Shown: positions 55,987-63,824 of the stretch, piece by piece | Position numbering within the stretch: the stretch's first letter is position 1 | How the letters are laid out: the number at the start of each line of letters is the position of its first letter | Assembly: GCF_003071345.1 (NCBI RefSeq) | Contig: NZ_QCYK01000001.1 | Location: forward strand, 124,001-188,000 | DNA from: Chitinophaga parva | GTDB taxonomy: Bacteria; Bacteroidota; Bacteroidia; Chitinophagales; Chitinophagaceae | Direction: 5' to 3' | DNA length: 64,000 nt | Position numbers and translations under genes: made by a program | Notes under the pieces: model-generated | Databases searched by the model: none | What the model was told of the DNA's origin: nothing | The model's input: only the letters and a program-made list of their open reading frames with translations

Positions 55987-56021
55987 AAAACGCCTCGCCG
56001 GACTTACCGGCGAGGCGTTTT
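55987..56021. terminator. Bidirectional terminator inside heptamer copy C
   Basis: CGCCTCGCCGG (55991-56001) pairs perfectly with CCGGCGAGGCG (56007-56017), loop ACTTA, with AAAA and TTTT flanks. Confidence 0.88.
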
Positions 56022-56078
56022 TTATAGCATTACTTTTAGGATAAGTGCTTGCAGGAGATTATATCGCTTACGCCCTTC

Positions 56079-56131
56079 AAGTCTCAGGTCTTAGGGCTTA
56101 GGACCTAAGACCTGAGACTTAACACATAGGA
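56079..56131. repeat. Heptamer array, right arm of copy C, with an internal palindrome
   Basis: Bases 56079-56095 are the perfect reverse complement of 56104-56120, with an 8-base loop (GCTTAGGA), so this arm holds units in both orientations and can fold by itself. It ends 18 bases before the stop codon of the downstream RluA-like gene. Confidence 0.88.
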
Positions 56132-56148
56132 CAAAGCCTCAATCCCTG

Positions 56149-56871
56149 CTATTTCCCATGCTTGCGCAACTGCGTCATCACTGCCTGCATATCCTTTGGC
56201 AGTGGGGCTTCCACCACCTGGGCCTGTCCCTGCATGTCGTCAAATTCAAGGCGCCATGCATGCAGTGCCAGCCGGTTCAGCAGGGGACGTTCTTCTTCTG
56301 TGAACTTTCCCAGTTTGAACTTCTTTTTGATATCCGAGAGCAATACCGGCTTGGCCTTACCATACATCTCATCCATGACGATGGGGTTGCCGATGTGCTT
56401 CATGTGCACGCGGATCTGGTGGGTGCGGCCGGTATGGATCTGCATCTTCACCAGGCTGTAAGTGCCAAAATCTTCCAGCACTTCATAATCCGTGTGGGAG
56501 GCTTTCCCCTTGCGGGCCGTGGCCATTTTCCCCTTGATGGTGGGATGTTCAATGATAGGCTCCAGGATGCTGCCCTTGGGCGGCACTACCTGGCCGGTAA
56601 CGAGGCCCTGGTAAAACTTGCTCACCCCGCGGGTCTCAAACAGCTGGGAAAAATATTTATGGGCTTCCGCATGGCGTGCAAAGAGGATGATGCCGCTGGT
56701 ATCTTTATCCAGGCGATGCACCACGAAGATCTCTCCATATTGCTTTTGCAGGATGCCCCGGAGCGATTGCAGCTCCCCGTCGTGCCGGTCCGGGATGGTG
56801 AGCAGGCCGGAAGGCTTGTTCACCACCACGTAATCGGGCGTTTCCATTAAGATCAGTTCTTCTACGCGCAT
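56149..56871 (-). CDS. RluA-family pseudouridine synthase
   Basis: 240 residues. The catalytic Asp is in FVVHRLDKDTSGIILFARH. The family blocks IHTGRTHQIRVHMKHIGNPIVMDEMYG and LNRLALHAWRLEF are present. There is no N-terminal S4 domain, so it is like the shorter RluA/RluC-type or TruC enzymes. It makes pseudouridine in rRNA or tRNA; the site cannot be told. It starts 3 bases after the stop of the next pseudouridine synthase gene, so the two are one operon. Confidence 0.93.
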   Translation of the reverse strand: MRVEELILMETPDYVVVNKPSGLLTIPDRHDGELQSLRGILQKQYGEIFVVHRLDKDTSGIILFARHAEAHKYFSQLFETRGVSKFYQGLVTGQVVPPKGSILEPIIEHPTIKGKMATARKGKASHTDYEVLEDFGTYSLVKMQIHTGRTHQIRVHMKHIGNPIVMDEMYGKAKPVLLSDIKKKFKLGKFTEEERPLLNRLALHAWRLEFDDMQGQAQVVEAPLPKDMQAVMTQLRKHGK

Positions 56872-56874
56872 CTC

Positions 56875-58401
56875 CTATTTTGGCTGCTTGAAATGCTTTA
56901 ACAGGATCACTTCTTTTTCGCTGAGATGGCGCCAGGAGCCACGGTTCAGGTTTTTCTTGGTAAGGCCGGCGTACATCACGCGGTCCAGCTTTTCCACCTT
57001 GTATTCCAGGCTTTCAAAAATGCGGCGCACAATACGGTTCTTTCCAGAATGGATCTCAATCCCGATCACGCTCTTGTCCTTCGGGTCCACATAACCCAGG
57101 GCGTCTACCTGTGCAGGACCGTCTTCCAGCGTTACGCCGTTGATGATCTTATCAAAGTCCGCCTTGGTCAGGGGTTTATCCAGGCCTACCTGGTATATTT
57201 TCTTTACGTTGTTGCTGGGATGGGCCAGGCGCTGCGCCAGTTCACCATCGTTGGTGAGCAGCAGCAGGCCGGAGGTATTGCGGTCCAGGCGGCCCACAGG
57301 GTACACACGCTCATTTTCCACCGCTTCTTCAATCAATTCCATCACGGTCTGGCGGCCTTCCGGGTCGTCGGTGGTGGTGATGTAACCTTTGGGTTTATTG
57401 AGCAGGATGTACACCAGGTCTTTCTGGATGATGATGCGCTTGTCATTCAGCTTCACATGATCCTTTGCCGTTACCTTGAAGGCAGGCTCAGTGATCACAG
57501 TACCATTTACTGCTACCTTGCCTTCCTTGATGTAATCCACGGCCTTGCGGCGGGAGCAGATACCGCAGTGCGCCACAAATTTATTCAGCGGCATTTCACC
57601 GGCGGTTTCCGTTGCTTCGGCACCGGCGGGTTTTACTTCTATTTTCTTGCGTACGCGTTTATGCGGGGCAGGTGTTGCTGCACCGTTTTCCTCAAAACCT
57701 TCCAGGCCGGATTTCACATCTTTCTTACGCGCCTGCTTATCGGCAAAGCGTTCATTGGCCTTATCAAAATATTTTTTACGGTTAAAGCCGGACGGTGTTT
57801 CACGCCGGTCGGCGGATGGCTTGCGTACGGGGATACGGCCTTCCATCGGGCTTTTACGTTGAGGGCGGTCTTCACCTGCTTCACCTTCTTCACGGCTGTG
57901 GAACGGGCGTTTTGCTTCACCTTCTTCACGGCTGTGGAACGGGCGTTTTGCTTCACCTTCTTCACGGCTGCGGAAGGGACGTTTTGCTTCGCCTTCCTCA
58001 CGGCTGCGGAAAGGGCGTTTTGCTTCGCCTTCCTCACGGCTGCGGAAAGGGCGTTTGGTATCATCGCCTGTGCGGCTGCGGAAGGAACGTTTTTCTTCGC
58101 CTTCTTCTCCACGGAAAGTACGTTTAGGCTTATCACCAAAGCTTCGTTTGGGCTTGTCATCGCCAAAGCTCAGTTTGGGGCGGTTATCACCAAAGCGCTT
58201 GTCCCCTTCTTTTTTCGGGCGGTCGCCAAAGCGGAAAGGGCGTTTTTCTTCGCCATCAGCTTTACGTTCACGGGAGGGACGGTCTTCACCGGGTTTTCCG
58301 GCGCGGAAAGATTTGCCGGCGCTGCCTTCTCTCTTAAAGCCGCCTTTATCGGCAAACTTGCCAGAGCCGGGGCGTTTACCGCCAGGTTTGTTTGTTTTCA
58401 T
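56875..58401 (-). CDS. RluB/RsuA-family pseudouridine synthase with a long basic repeat extension
   Basis: 508 residues. The C-terminal ~240 residues are the enzyme: an S4 RNA-binding domain (MPLNKFVAHCGICSRRKAVDYIKEGKVAVNG) and the catalytic core with Asp in YPVGRLDRNTSGLLLLTNDG, plus HSGKNRIVRRIFESLEY. The first ~260 residues are an unstructured Arg/Lys/Glu/Gly-rich extension (KPGGKRPGSGKFADKGGF, then FGDRPKKEGDKRFGDNRPK). It contains five near-identical 12-residue repeats KRPF[RH]SREEGEA. Such extensions are seen on several Bacteroidota RluB proteins and probably bind RNA or the ribosome. The downstream RluA-like gene is coupled to it. Confidence 0.92.
   Translation of the reverse strand: MKTNKPGGKRPGSGKFADKGGFKREGSAGKSFRAGKPGEDRPSRERKADGEEKRPFRFGDRPKKEGDKRFGDNRPKLSFGDDKPKRSFGDKPKRTFRGEEGEEKRSFRSRTGDDTKRPFRSREEGEAKRPFRSREEGEAKRPFRSREEGEAKRPFHSREEGEAKRPFHSREEGEAGEDRPQRKSPMEGRIPVRKPSADRRETPSGFNRKKYFDKANERFADKQARKKDVKSGLEGFEENGAATPAPHKRVRKKIEVKPAGAEATETAGEMPLNKFVAHCGICSRRKAVDYIKEGKVAVNGTVITEPAFKVTAKDHVKLNDKRIIIQKDLVYILLNKPKGYITTTDDPEGRQTVMELIEEAVENERVYPVGRLDRNTSGLLLLTNDGELAQRLAHPSNNVKKIYQVGLDKPLTKADFDKIINGVTLEDGPAQVDALGYVDPKDKSVIGIEIHSGKNRIVRRIFESLEYKVEKLDRVMYAGLTKKNLNRGSWRHLSEKEVILLKHFKQPK
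57878..58057 (-). repeat. Five 36-bp tandem repeats inside the pseudouridine synthase gene
   Basis: Five consecutive 36-bp units encode KRPF[RH]SREEGEA. The two downstream units (57878-57949) encode His and the others Arg at position 5. Near-identity at the DNA level suggests recent expansion by slippage or recombination. Confidence 0.9.
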
Positions 58402-58437
58402 ATTTGACTGTTATCCTGCATTCCTGCAGTACTTATA

Positions 58438-58466
58438 AAAAAGCATCCCACCGGGTGGCAGGATGC
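58438..58466 (-). terminator. Terminator of rlmN
   Basis: GCATCC (58443-58448) pairs with GGATGC (58461-58466) with CCACC/GGTGG inside. On the minus strand TTTTTTAT follows. Confidence 0.8.
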
Positions 58467-58483
58467 AGGGTGAAATGACGTGT

Positions 58484-59533
58484 TTATGCGGTTTTATTGG
58501 CCAGCTGCCCACAGGCGGCGTCAATATCCTTCCCACGGCTGCGGCGCAGGCGGGAGTTTACGCGGTGCTTGCCCAGGTAATCCATGAAGGCCTGTGTTTT
58601 GTCTTCATCCGGCTTGGCAAAGCGGCCCCCATCTATCGGGTTGTACTCGATGATGTTCACCAGGTCGCAAGGTACCTGGCGGTAGATCTTGATCAGCTCA
58701 TCGGCATCCTGCTGGCTGTCGTTGAAATTGCGGAAGAGGATGTATTCAAAAGAGATCTGGCTCTCCGTCTGTTTGTAGAAGTAATTAAGCGCTTCGACCA
58801 GGGATTTCAGGTCATTGGTTTCATTGATCGGCATGATCTCGTTGCGCTTGCGGTCATTTGCCGCGTGCAGGGAGAGCGCCAGGTTAAAGCGCACCTTGTC
58901 ATCGCCCAGTTGTTTGATCATCTTGGCAATACCCGCGGTGCTCACGGTAATACGCTTGGGCGACATGGCCAGGCCATCTGCCGCGGTAATGCGGTCAATG
59001 GATTTGAGCACGTTATTGTAGTTGAGCAGGGGTTCTCCCATGCCCATGTATACAATGTTGGTCAGTTTTTTACCACTGCTTTCCAGGGCTTGCTGGTTCA
59101 GCAGGGCCACTTCGTCGTAGATCTCGTCAAAGTGGAGGTTGCGCTTGCGGCCCATGGTGCCGGTAGCGCAGAACTTGCAGCTCAGGCTGCAGCCCACCTG
59201 TGATGACACGCAGGCGGTTTGCCGGGTATCGGTGGGGATGAGCACACCTTCCACGAAATAGCCATCGTGCAGGCGGAAGCGGCTTTTCATGGTGCCGTCC
59301 TCGCTTTTCTGCAAGGTATCCACGGTTACAGCGGGCAGGCTGAAATTAGCCTCCAGTTGCTGACGCAGCGACTTAGACAGGTTGGTCATGGCCTCAAAAG
59401 TGGGGGCATGTTTCAGCCACAGCCATTCGTACACCTGCTTGGCGCGGAAGGGTTTTTCGCCGATTTCCTGGAAATATTGCTGGAGGGAGGGCAGGTCAAA
59501 ATGCCTGATATTCTTTTTTTGTGCTGAATGCAT
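58484..59533 (-). CDS. rlmN: 23S rRNA (adenine-2503-C2)-methyltransferase
   Basis: 349 residues. The radical SAM cluster motif CxxxCxxC reads GCSLSCKFCATGTMG. The family's second catalytic Cys lies near the C-terminus (GKDIDAACGQL). Further marks are VYMGMGEPLLNYNNV and ISFEYILFRNFNDS. It methylates A2503 of 23S rRNA and A37 of some tRNAs. A -7 element TATCTTTG lies at 59588-59595 on the minus strand. Confidence 0.97.
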   Translation of the reverse strand: MHSAQKKNIRHFDLPSLQQYFQEIGEKPFRAKQVYEWLWLKHAPTFEAMTNLSKSLRQQLEANFSLPAVTVDTLQKSEDGTMKSRFRLHDGYFVEGVLIPTDTRQTACVSSQVGCSLSCKFCATGTMGRKRNLHFDEIYDEVALLNQQALESSGKKLTNIVYMGMGEPLLNYNNVLKSIDRITAADGLAMSPKRITVSTAGIAKMIKQLGDDKVRFNLALSLHAANDRKRNEIMPINETNDLKSLVEALNYFYKQTESQISFEYILFRNFNDSQQDADELIKIYRQVPCDLVNIIEYNPIDGGRFAKPDEDKTQAFMDYLGKHRVNSRLRRSRGKDIDAACGQLANKTA

Positions 59534-60137
59534 TACAGATCGTTAACTGAGTAATTGGCTACCTTTCGGCAGTCGGATAAGCAACTGCAAAGATAGGGGA
59601 ATTTGAGGGGATGGCGGTTGTTAAAGTGCAGTTAATGCAGGGAACGGGCAATTTGCCCCGGGGATGATGGCTGAAAAAGGACGGATGGCGGGTGATCTCC
59701 GGGAGTGCAGGCCGCTAAAACAATGGCTGCAGGCGATTTCCGGGGATGGCGCCACGCTCATATTAAAATACCCCGCCCGGAGTCCGGCCCTGGAACGGGC
59801 CGGCTGGGAGGGGATTGCTTTCTTGGGGCTGATGGAAGAAATAATGATTTTTGGGGCTAAGATGGAACTGTTTACTCTTTTTTGGGGTGCGTGTAGATGG
59901 ATGTAAAAATTCGGTTAATAGCGATTTTCGATTAATAGTACATCGCAAATTAAGCCGTCGCCACACGCCCTGCCAGTGCTAATTAGCGGCCGGCAGCATT
60001 TTTTACACTGGCGATGCAAAATGGCAGATAAGTGGCATTCCTGTATATGTTATATGCACAAATAATTGCATACACAAAACGCCGTGCCCTGCAAGCTCAA
60101 AAAAGGGTAAATTACCAACCCAAAACCAATTGCACAG
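59534..60137. other. 604-base divergent intergenic region between rlmN and the thiolase gene
   Basis: Near the left end is the rlmN -7 element. From 59590 to 59935 I see no convincing gene; an 80-codon frame at 59664-59906 has unusual composition and no family features. From 59941 to 60016 there is nested pairing: CATCGC with GCGATG at the ends, and GCCAGTG (59972-59978) with CACTGGC (60006-60012) inside, which could fold as a leader RNA ahead of the thiolase gene. Confidence 0.5.
59588..59595 (-). promoter_or_regulatory. Bacteroidota -7 element (TATCTTTG) of rlmN
   Basis: Full TAnnTTTG match on the minus strand, 55 bases before the rlmN ATG. Confidence 0.4.
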
Positions 60138-61337
60138 ATGCAGGCAGCATATATTGTAGATGCCGTACGTACGCCCATGGGCAAGTACGGTGGCGCCCTC
60201 CGTACCGTCCGGCCGGACGACCTCCTGGCCCTCGTGATCAATGGCATCCTTACCCGTAACGACAGTATAGACCCCGCCGGCATTGAAGACGTGATTGCCG
60301 GCGCTACCAACCAGGCCGGGGAAGACAACCGCGATGTGGCCCGCATGGCCGCCCTGCTGGCCGGCCTGCCCGTAAGCGTGGCGGGCAATACGGTGAACCG
60401 CCTCTGCGCCTCCGGCCTCCAGGCCGTGATGGACGCCGCCCGCGCCGTGATGTGCGGGGAAGGTGATGTATACCTGGCCGGCGGCGTAGAAAGCATGACC
60501 CGCGCCCCGCTGGTAATGCCCAAGGCAGAAGGCCCCTTCAGCCGCAGTACGGAAATGTACGATTCCACCATTGGCTGGCGTTTCACCAACAAGAAACTGG
60601 CCGCTATGTACCCACCCTACTCCATGGGCGAAACCGCGGAAAACGTAGCCCGCCAGTGGCATATTTCCCGGGAAGACCAGGACCGCTTCGCCCTGCGCAG
60701 CCAAACCCTGTACAAAGCCGCCCTGGACGCCGGCAAGTGGGAACAGGAGATCATCCCCGTGCCCATCACACCCAATAAGGAAGAGCAGGTGATCTTCTCG
60801 AAAGACGAGCCCCCACGTGATACCTCCCTGGAAAAACTGGCTTCCCTCAAACCCGTATTTGCAAAAGACGGCAGCGTTACTGCCGGCAATTCTTCTGGCA
60901 TCAACGACGGTGCCGCTATAGTGCTGGTAGTGTCTGAGCGTGCCCTTAAAACCTATAACCTGCGGCCTATTGCGCGTATCAGGTCCATGGCAGTAGCGGG
61001 TGTAGACCCGTCCATTATGGGCATAGGACCAGTGCCCGCCACCCGCAAGGCCCTCCACCGCGCCGGCCTGCACACCACCAACCTGGATCTTATTGAACTC
61101 AATGAAGCCTTTGCCGCCCAGGCCCTTGCCTGTCAGCGCGATCTCTCCCTGGACCCGCATAAAGTGAACGTGAACGGTGGCGCCATTGCCATTGGCCACC
61201 CGCTGGGCTGTTCCGGCGCCCGCATTGTGGGCACGCTGCTGCACGAAATGCAGCGCAGACCGGATGCCAAGTATGGGTTGGCTACCATGTGCGTAGGTGT
61301 GGGACAAGGAGCCGCAATGGTGTTTGAAAAAATGTAG
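60138..61337 (+). CDS. Thiolase (acetyl-CoA C-acyltransferase, PcaF/PaaJ-like)
   Basis: 399 residues. The nucleophilic Cys is in [12 protein letters not shown], the His in [18 protein letters not shown], and the second Cys in [13 protein letters not shown]. The N-terminal part ([52 protein letters not shown]) is most like 3-oxoadipyl-CoA thiolases of phenylacetate and beta-ketoadipate pathways, although a role in fatty acid oxidation is equally possible as no other pathway genes are adjacent. A perfect palindromic terminator follows. Confidence 0.94.
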   Translation: MQAAYIVDAVRTPMGKYGGALRTVRPDDLLALVINGILTRNDSIDPAGIEDVIAGATNQAGEDNRDVARMAALLAGLPVSVAGNTVNRLCASGLQAVMDAARAVMCGEGDVYLAGGVESMTRAPLVMPKAEGPFSRSTEMYDSTIGWRFTNKKLAAMYPPYSMGETAENVARQWHISREDQDRFALRSQTLYKAALDAGKWEQEIIPVPITPNKEEQVIFSKDEPPRDTSLEKLASLKPVFAKDGSVTAGNSSGINDGAAIVLVVSERALKTYNLRPIARIRSMAVAGVDPSIMGIGPVPATRKALHRAGLHTTNLDLIELNEAFAAQALACQRDLSLDPHKVNVNGGAIAIGHPLGCSGARIVGTLLHEMQRRPDAKYGLATMCVGVGQGAAMVFEKM

Positions 61338-61384
61338 CTAAACGGTAATGGCGGAAAGTGGCGCCAGTATATCGTTTGAGACAA

Positions 61385-61434
61385 TATATCATAAAGAAAG
61401 GCAGCCACGCGTGGCTGCCTTTCTTTATGATATA
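61385..61434. terminator. Perfect 50-base palindromic bidirectional terminator
   Basis: Bases 61385-61409 are the exact reverse complement of 61410-61434, 25 bp per arm with no loop bases. The core GGCAGCCACGCGTGGCTGCC is flanked by AAAGAAA and TTTCTTT. It lies between the convergent thiolase and EnvC-like genes. Confidence 0.92.
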
Positions 61435-61444
61435 ACATTCGATA

Positions 61445-62914
61445 TTATCTCCTGAGTATCCATCTTTCAGGGTCTTGTTTCTGTACACCCTGCCAGATCT
61501 GTAACTCCACGATACCGGCATTTTCTTCATCGCTGTAGCTGGCCGTACCAATGGCCTGGCCGGTTTTCACCTTGTCGTATTTCTTCACGGTCACGGAGGC
61601 CAGGTGCACGTAGTTGGTAAAGTATTTACCGTGGCGGATCACCACTACATAACCGGCACCAGGCACCACTGCCACGGCGGCTACGTCACCATCAAAAATG
61701 GCTTTCACACGGCCATTGCGGGCAGTAGCCATTACCACACCGTCATAGTCCTGTATGATCTTGATATCTTCTTTCTGCTGGGTACCAAAGTGGTAAATGA
61801 TGCGGCCTGCATCAATGGGCCAGGGAAGGCGCCCACGGTTTGCCTCAAAGTTTTCAGACAGGGCCAGTGCTTCCGGCGTGGCTTCCAGCGGGTTTTCCGC
61901 GCGGGCCGGCTTGGAAGCAGGTTTTTCTTCTATCACCGGTTTGGTGGCGGGCGGATTGTTCACGGCTACATCCGGCCTGGCCTCTACCGGTTTGGTAGCC
62001 GGCTTGTTGGTGGCCGCATTGGTAGCTGCTGCTTTTGCGGCCGCGGCCCTGTCGGCGGCGGCTTGTGCGGCCGCGGCCTCGCGGGCGGCCTTTTCACGGG
62101 CGCGTCGCTCTTCTTCTGCTTTCTTACGGGCCAGTTCCTCTTCTGCAGCTTTACGCTTGGCCTCTTCAATTTCGCGGCGGATCACCGCACGGATGGCGGC
62201 TTGCACTTCTGCTGCTTCCTTTTTATGCTGGGTGATGTCTTGCTGCAGTTCCTTTTCACGGCCTTTCAGGCCCTGTACCACCTGGTCTTTTTCCTTCTTA
62301 TCCGCTTCCAGCGTTTTACGTTGCTCTTCCTCTGTTTTCAGCGCATCTGCACGTTTCACCCGCTGGCTTTGCAGGTTGCCTATTTTGGCCTGCAGCTGCT
62401 GTTCTGTTTCTACAATATTCTCAGCCTGGTGGCGGCGGTATTCGCGGTATTGTTTCAGGTATTGATAGCGCTTCAGGGCGTCGTTGAAGCTCTGGGCGGA
62501 AAAAATGAAGTTCATCATGTCGTAGGTGCTACGGTTCTTATACGCATACACCACCAGCTGGGCATACTGTACCTTCAGCGTGTCCAGGTCTTTCTGCAGG
62601 GTCTTCACATCGCGGGCGGCATTGCTGATGTCGTCGTTGATGAAAGACAGTTCACTGTTGATATTTTCGATCAGGCGGGTACGCAGCGTGATCTTGTCGC
62701 GCAGGGCACGTAACTGGCCCAGGCTTTCCTTCGTGCTTTTCTTGGTTTCCCGCAGGGCTTCATTGGCATCGTCTATTTCTTTCTGCAACTCCCGCTTGCG
62801 TCGTTCCAGGTCGTCCCTGGAACCGGGCTGCTGGCCTGTGTTCTGGGCCAGCACCAGCATTGGCGCCAGCAACAAGATCCATATGAAGGGGATAAATCTT
62901 TTACGCTGCAACAT
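61445..62914 (-). CDS. EnvC-like murein hydrolase activator with degenerate LytM domain
   Basis: 489 residues with signal peptide (RFIPFIWILLLAPMLVLAQ). A long coiled coil (residues ~30-260, rich in Lys/Glu/Gln) is followed by an Ala/Lys/Pro-rich linker and a LytM (M23) domain at ~360-489. Active M23 enzymes have HxxxD and HxH zinc motifs; here the first site reads KIIQDYDGVV and the last reads VELQIW, so zinc ligands are missing. EnvC-type proteins lacking the zinc site activate amidases at the division site instead of cutting peptidoglycan. It is the last gene of a TPR-DUF4292-EnvC set with 19 bases before it. Confidence 0.92.
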   Translation of the reverse strand: MLQRKRFIPFIWILLLAPMLVLAQNTGQQPGSRDDLERRKRELQKEIDDANEALRETKKSTKESLGQLRALRDKITLRTRLIENINSELSFINDDISNAARDVKTLQKDLDTLKVQYAQLVVYAYKNRSTYDMMNFIFSAQSFNDALKRYQYLKQYREYRRHQAENIVETEQQLQAKIGNLQSQRVKRADALKTEEEQRKTLEADKKEKDQVVQGLKGREKELQQDITQHKKEAAEVQAAIRAVIRREIEEAKRKAAEEELARKKAEEERRAREKAAREAAAAQAAADRAAAAKAAATNAATNKPATKPVEARPDVAVNNPPATKPVIEEKPASKPARAENPLEATPEALALSENFEANRGRLPWPIDAGRIIYHFGTQQKEDIKIIQDYDGVVMATARNGRVKAIFDGDVAAVAVVPGAGYVVVIRHGKYFTNYVHLASVTVKKYDKVKTGQAIGTASYSDEENAGIVELQIWQGVQKQDPERWILRR

Positions 62915-62933
62915 GAATGTTTTTATGGATAAG

Positions 62934-63779
62934 TTAGTTTACAGTATAACCACTGGAAGGCAGGCTGAAAGGCAGGCTGATGGCCCCGTCAAACTCCACC
63001 CGGGTATATTCTATCGCGGCTTTCACCACGTTCTTGTCTGATATAAAAATGCGGCGGCTGGCTGCAAAATCCCGTCCCTGCTGGTTCCCATAGTTTGCGT
63101 AGGTAAGTTCACAGGACCGGCTGCCTATTTTGTCTTCCACCTTGCTTTGCTGCAGGCTCAGGTTGTCCGGCGCCAGGTTAAATACACTGGTGAAGGTATC
63201 TCCGTCACAGTTGAACGAAATAACGGACGGGCTATGCACCACATTGTACAAGGAGTCCGTTAAAAGTACAGGATTGCCGGTCAGCAGATCCTGCAAAGTA
63301 TTAAAATCAAAAGGAATATTCAAAAGCTTGCGGGCATCGGCCAGGCTGCGCAGCAGTACTTTCTTGTCGTACTTATTCACCAGTTTCATACTGTCTGGCG
63401 TGATGAGCACCCGTACTTGTTCTCCCAGTACGGGGGCAGATACGGAGATCCAGATGGCACTGTCACGGCGGATACGGATATTGCCCGTAAGGCCATCCAT
63501 GCCGCTGCCGGCACCATTGTCATAGTCCAGTTTTATCTTGGAAGAGAAGGTGGTAAAGTTGATATGATGGCTGTTGATGGTGGCCAGCAATTGCGCCTTG
63601 TACAGGGCAGCAGCCTGCGCGGCTTCCCCGCTGCTATCCGGCACGGTTACATGCGCGGACGCCGTATCACTGGCAAATACCGGCCGGGCCAGGTGACGGG
63701 CGTGGTGGCAGGCGCTCCCCAGCATAGCGGTGAGCGTTATCAGAACGGAAGCGGCAACATGGGTGAACGTCCTTGTCAT
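62934..63779 (-). CDS. DUF4292 family protein (LolB-like fold)
   Basis: 281 residues. An N-terminal signal with a possible lipobox-like Cys (ITLTAMLGSACHH) is followed by a mostly beta domain: LATINSHHINFTTFSSKIKLDY, GNIRIRRDSAIWISVSAPVLGEQVRVLITPDSMKLVNKYDK, LLNIPFDFNTLQDLLTGNPVLL. This matches DUF4292, a Bacteroidota family with similarity to the lipoprotein receptor LolB. The residue at -3 of the Cys is Gly, which is unusual for a lipobox, so lipidation is uncertain. It sits between a TPR gene and the EnvC-like gene, an order often conserved in this phylum. Confidence 0.9.
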   Translation of the reverse strand: MTRTFTHVAASVLITLTAMLGSACHHARHLARPVFASDTASAHVTVPDSSGEAAQAAALYKAQLLATINSHHINFTTFSSKIKLDYDNGAGSGMDGLTGNIRIRRDSAIWISVSAPVLGEQVRVLITPDSMKLVNKYDKKVLLRSLADARKLLNIPFDFNTLQDLLTGNPVLLTDSLYNVVHSPSVISFNCDGDTFTSVFNLAPDNLSLQQSKVEDKIGSRSCELTYANYGNQQGRDFAASRRIFISDKNVVKAAIEYTRVEFDGAISLPFSLPSSGYTVN

Positions 63780-63824
63780 GTGATCTTATTTCTTACCTGC
63801 TGTTTATCGAAAAAGAATGCCAAC

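Larger units (their letters stand above)
55838..56148. other. 311-base convergent intergenic region holding heptamer array copy C
   Basis: From left to right it holds the peroxiredoxin terminator, the left heptamer arm, a second terminator hairpin, an ordinary spacer (56023-56078) and the right heptamer arm with an internal palindrome. No gene is seen. Confidence 0.85.

Noticed and set aside
56926..58407. A 493-codon plus-strand frame opposite the pseudouridine synthase gene
   Set aside because: The minus-strand reading has clear S4 and RluB motifs. The plus frame is a shadow whose Phe-rich repeats mirror the Arg/Glu repeats.
59664..59906. An 80-codon plus-strand frame between rlmN and the thiolase
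   Set aside because: No promoter, no recognisable domain and irregular composition; it could be a real small gene, but nothing supports it.
61445..62914. Active M23 metallopeptidase
   Set aside because: Both zinc-binding motifs are degenerate, so an activator role is more likely than catalysis.
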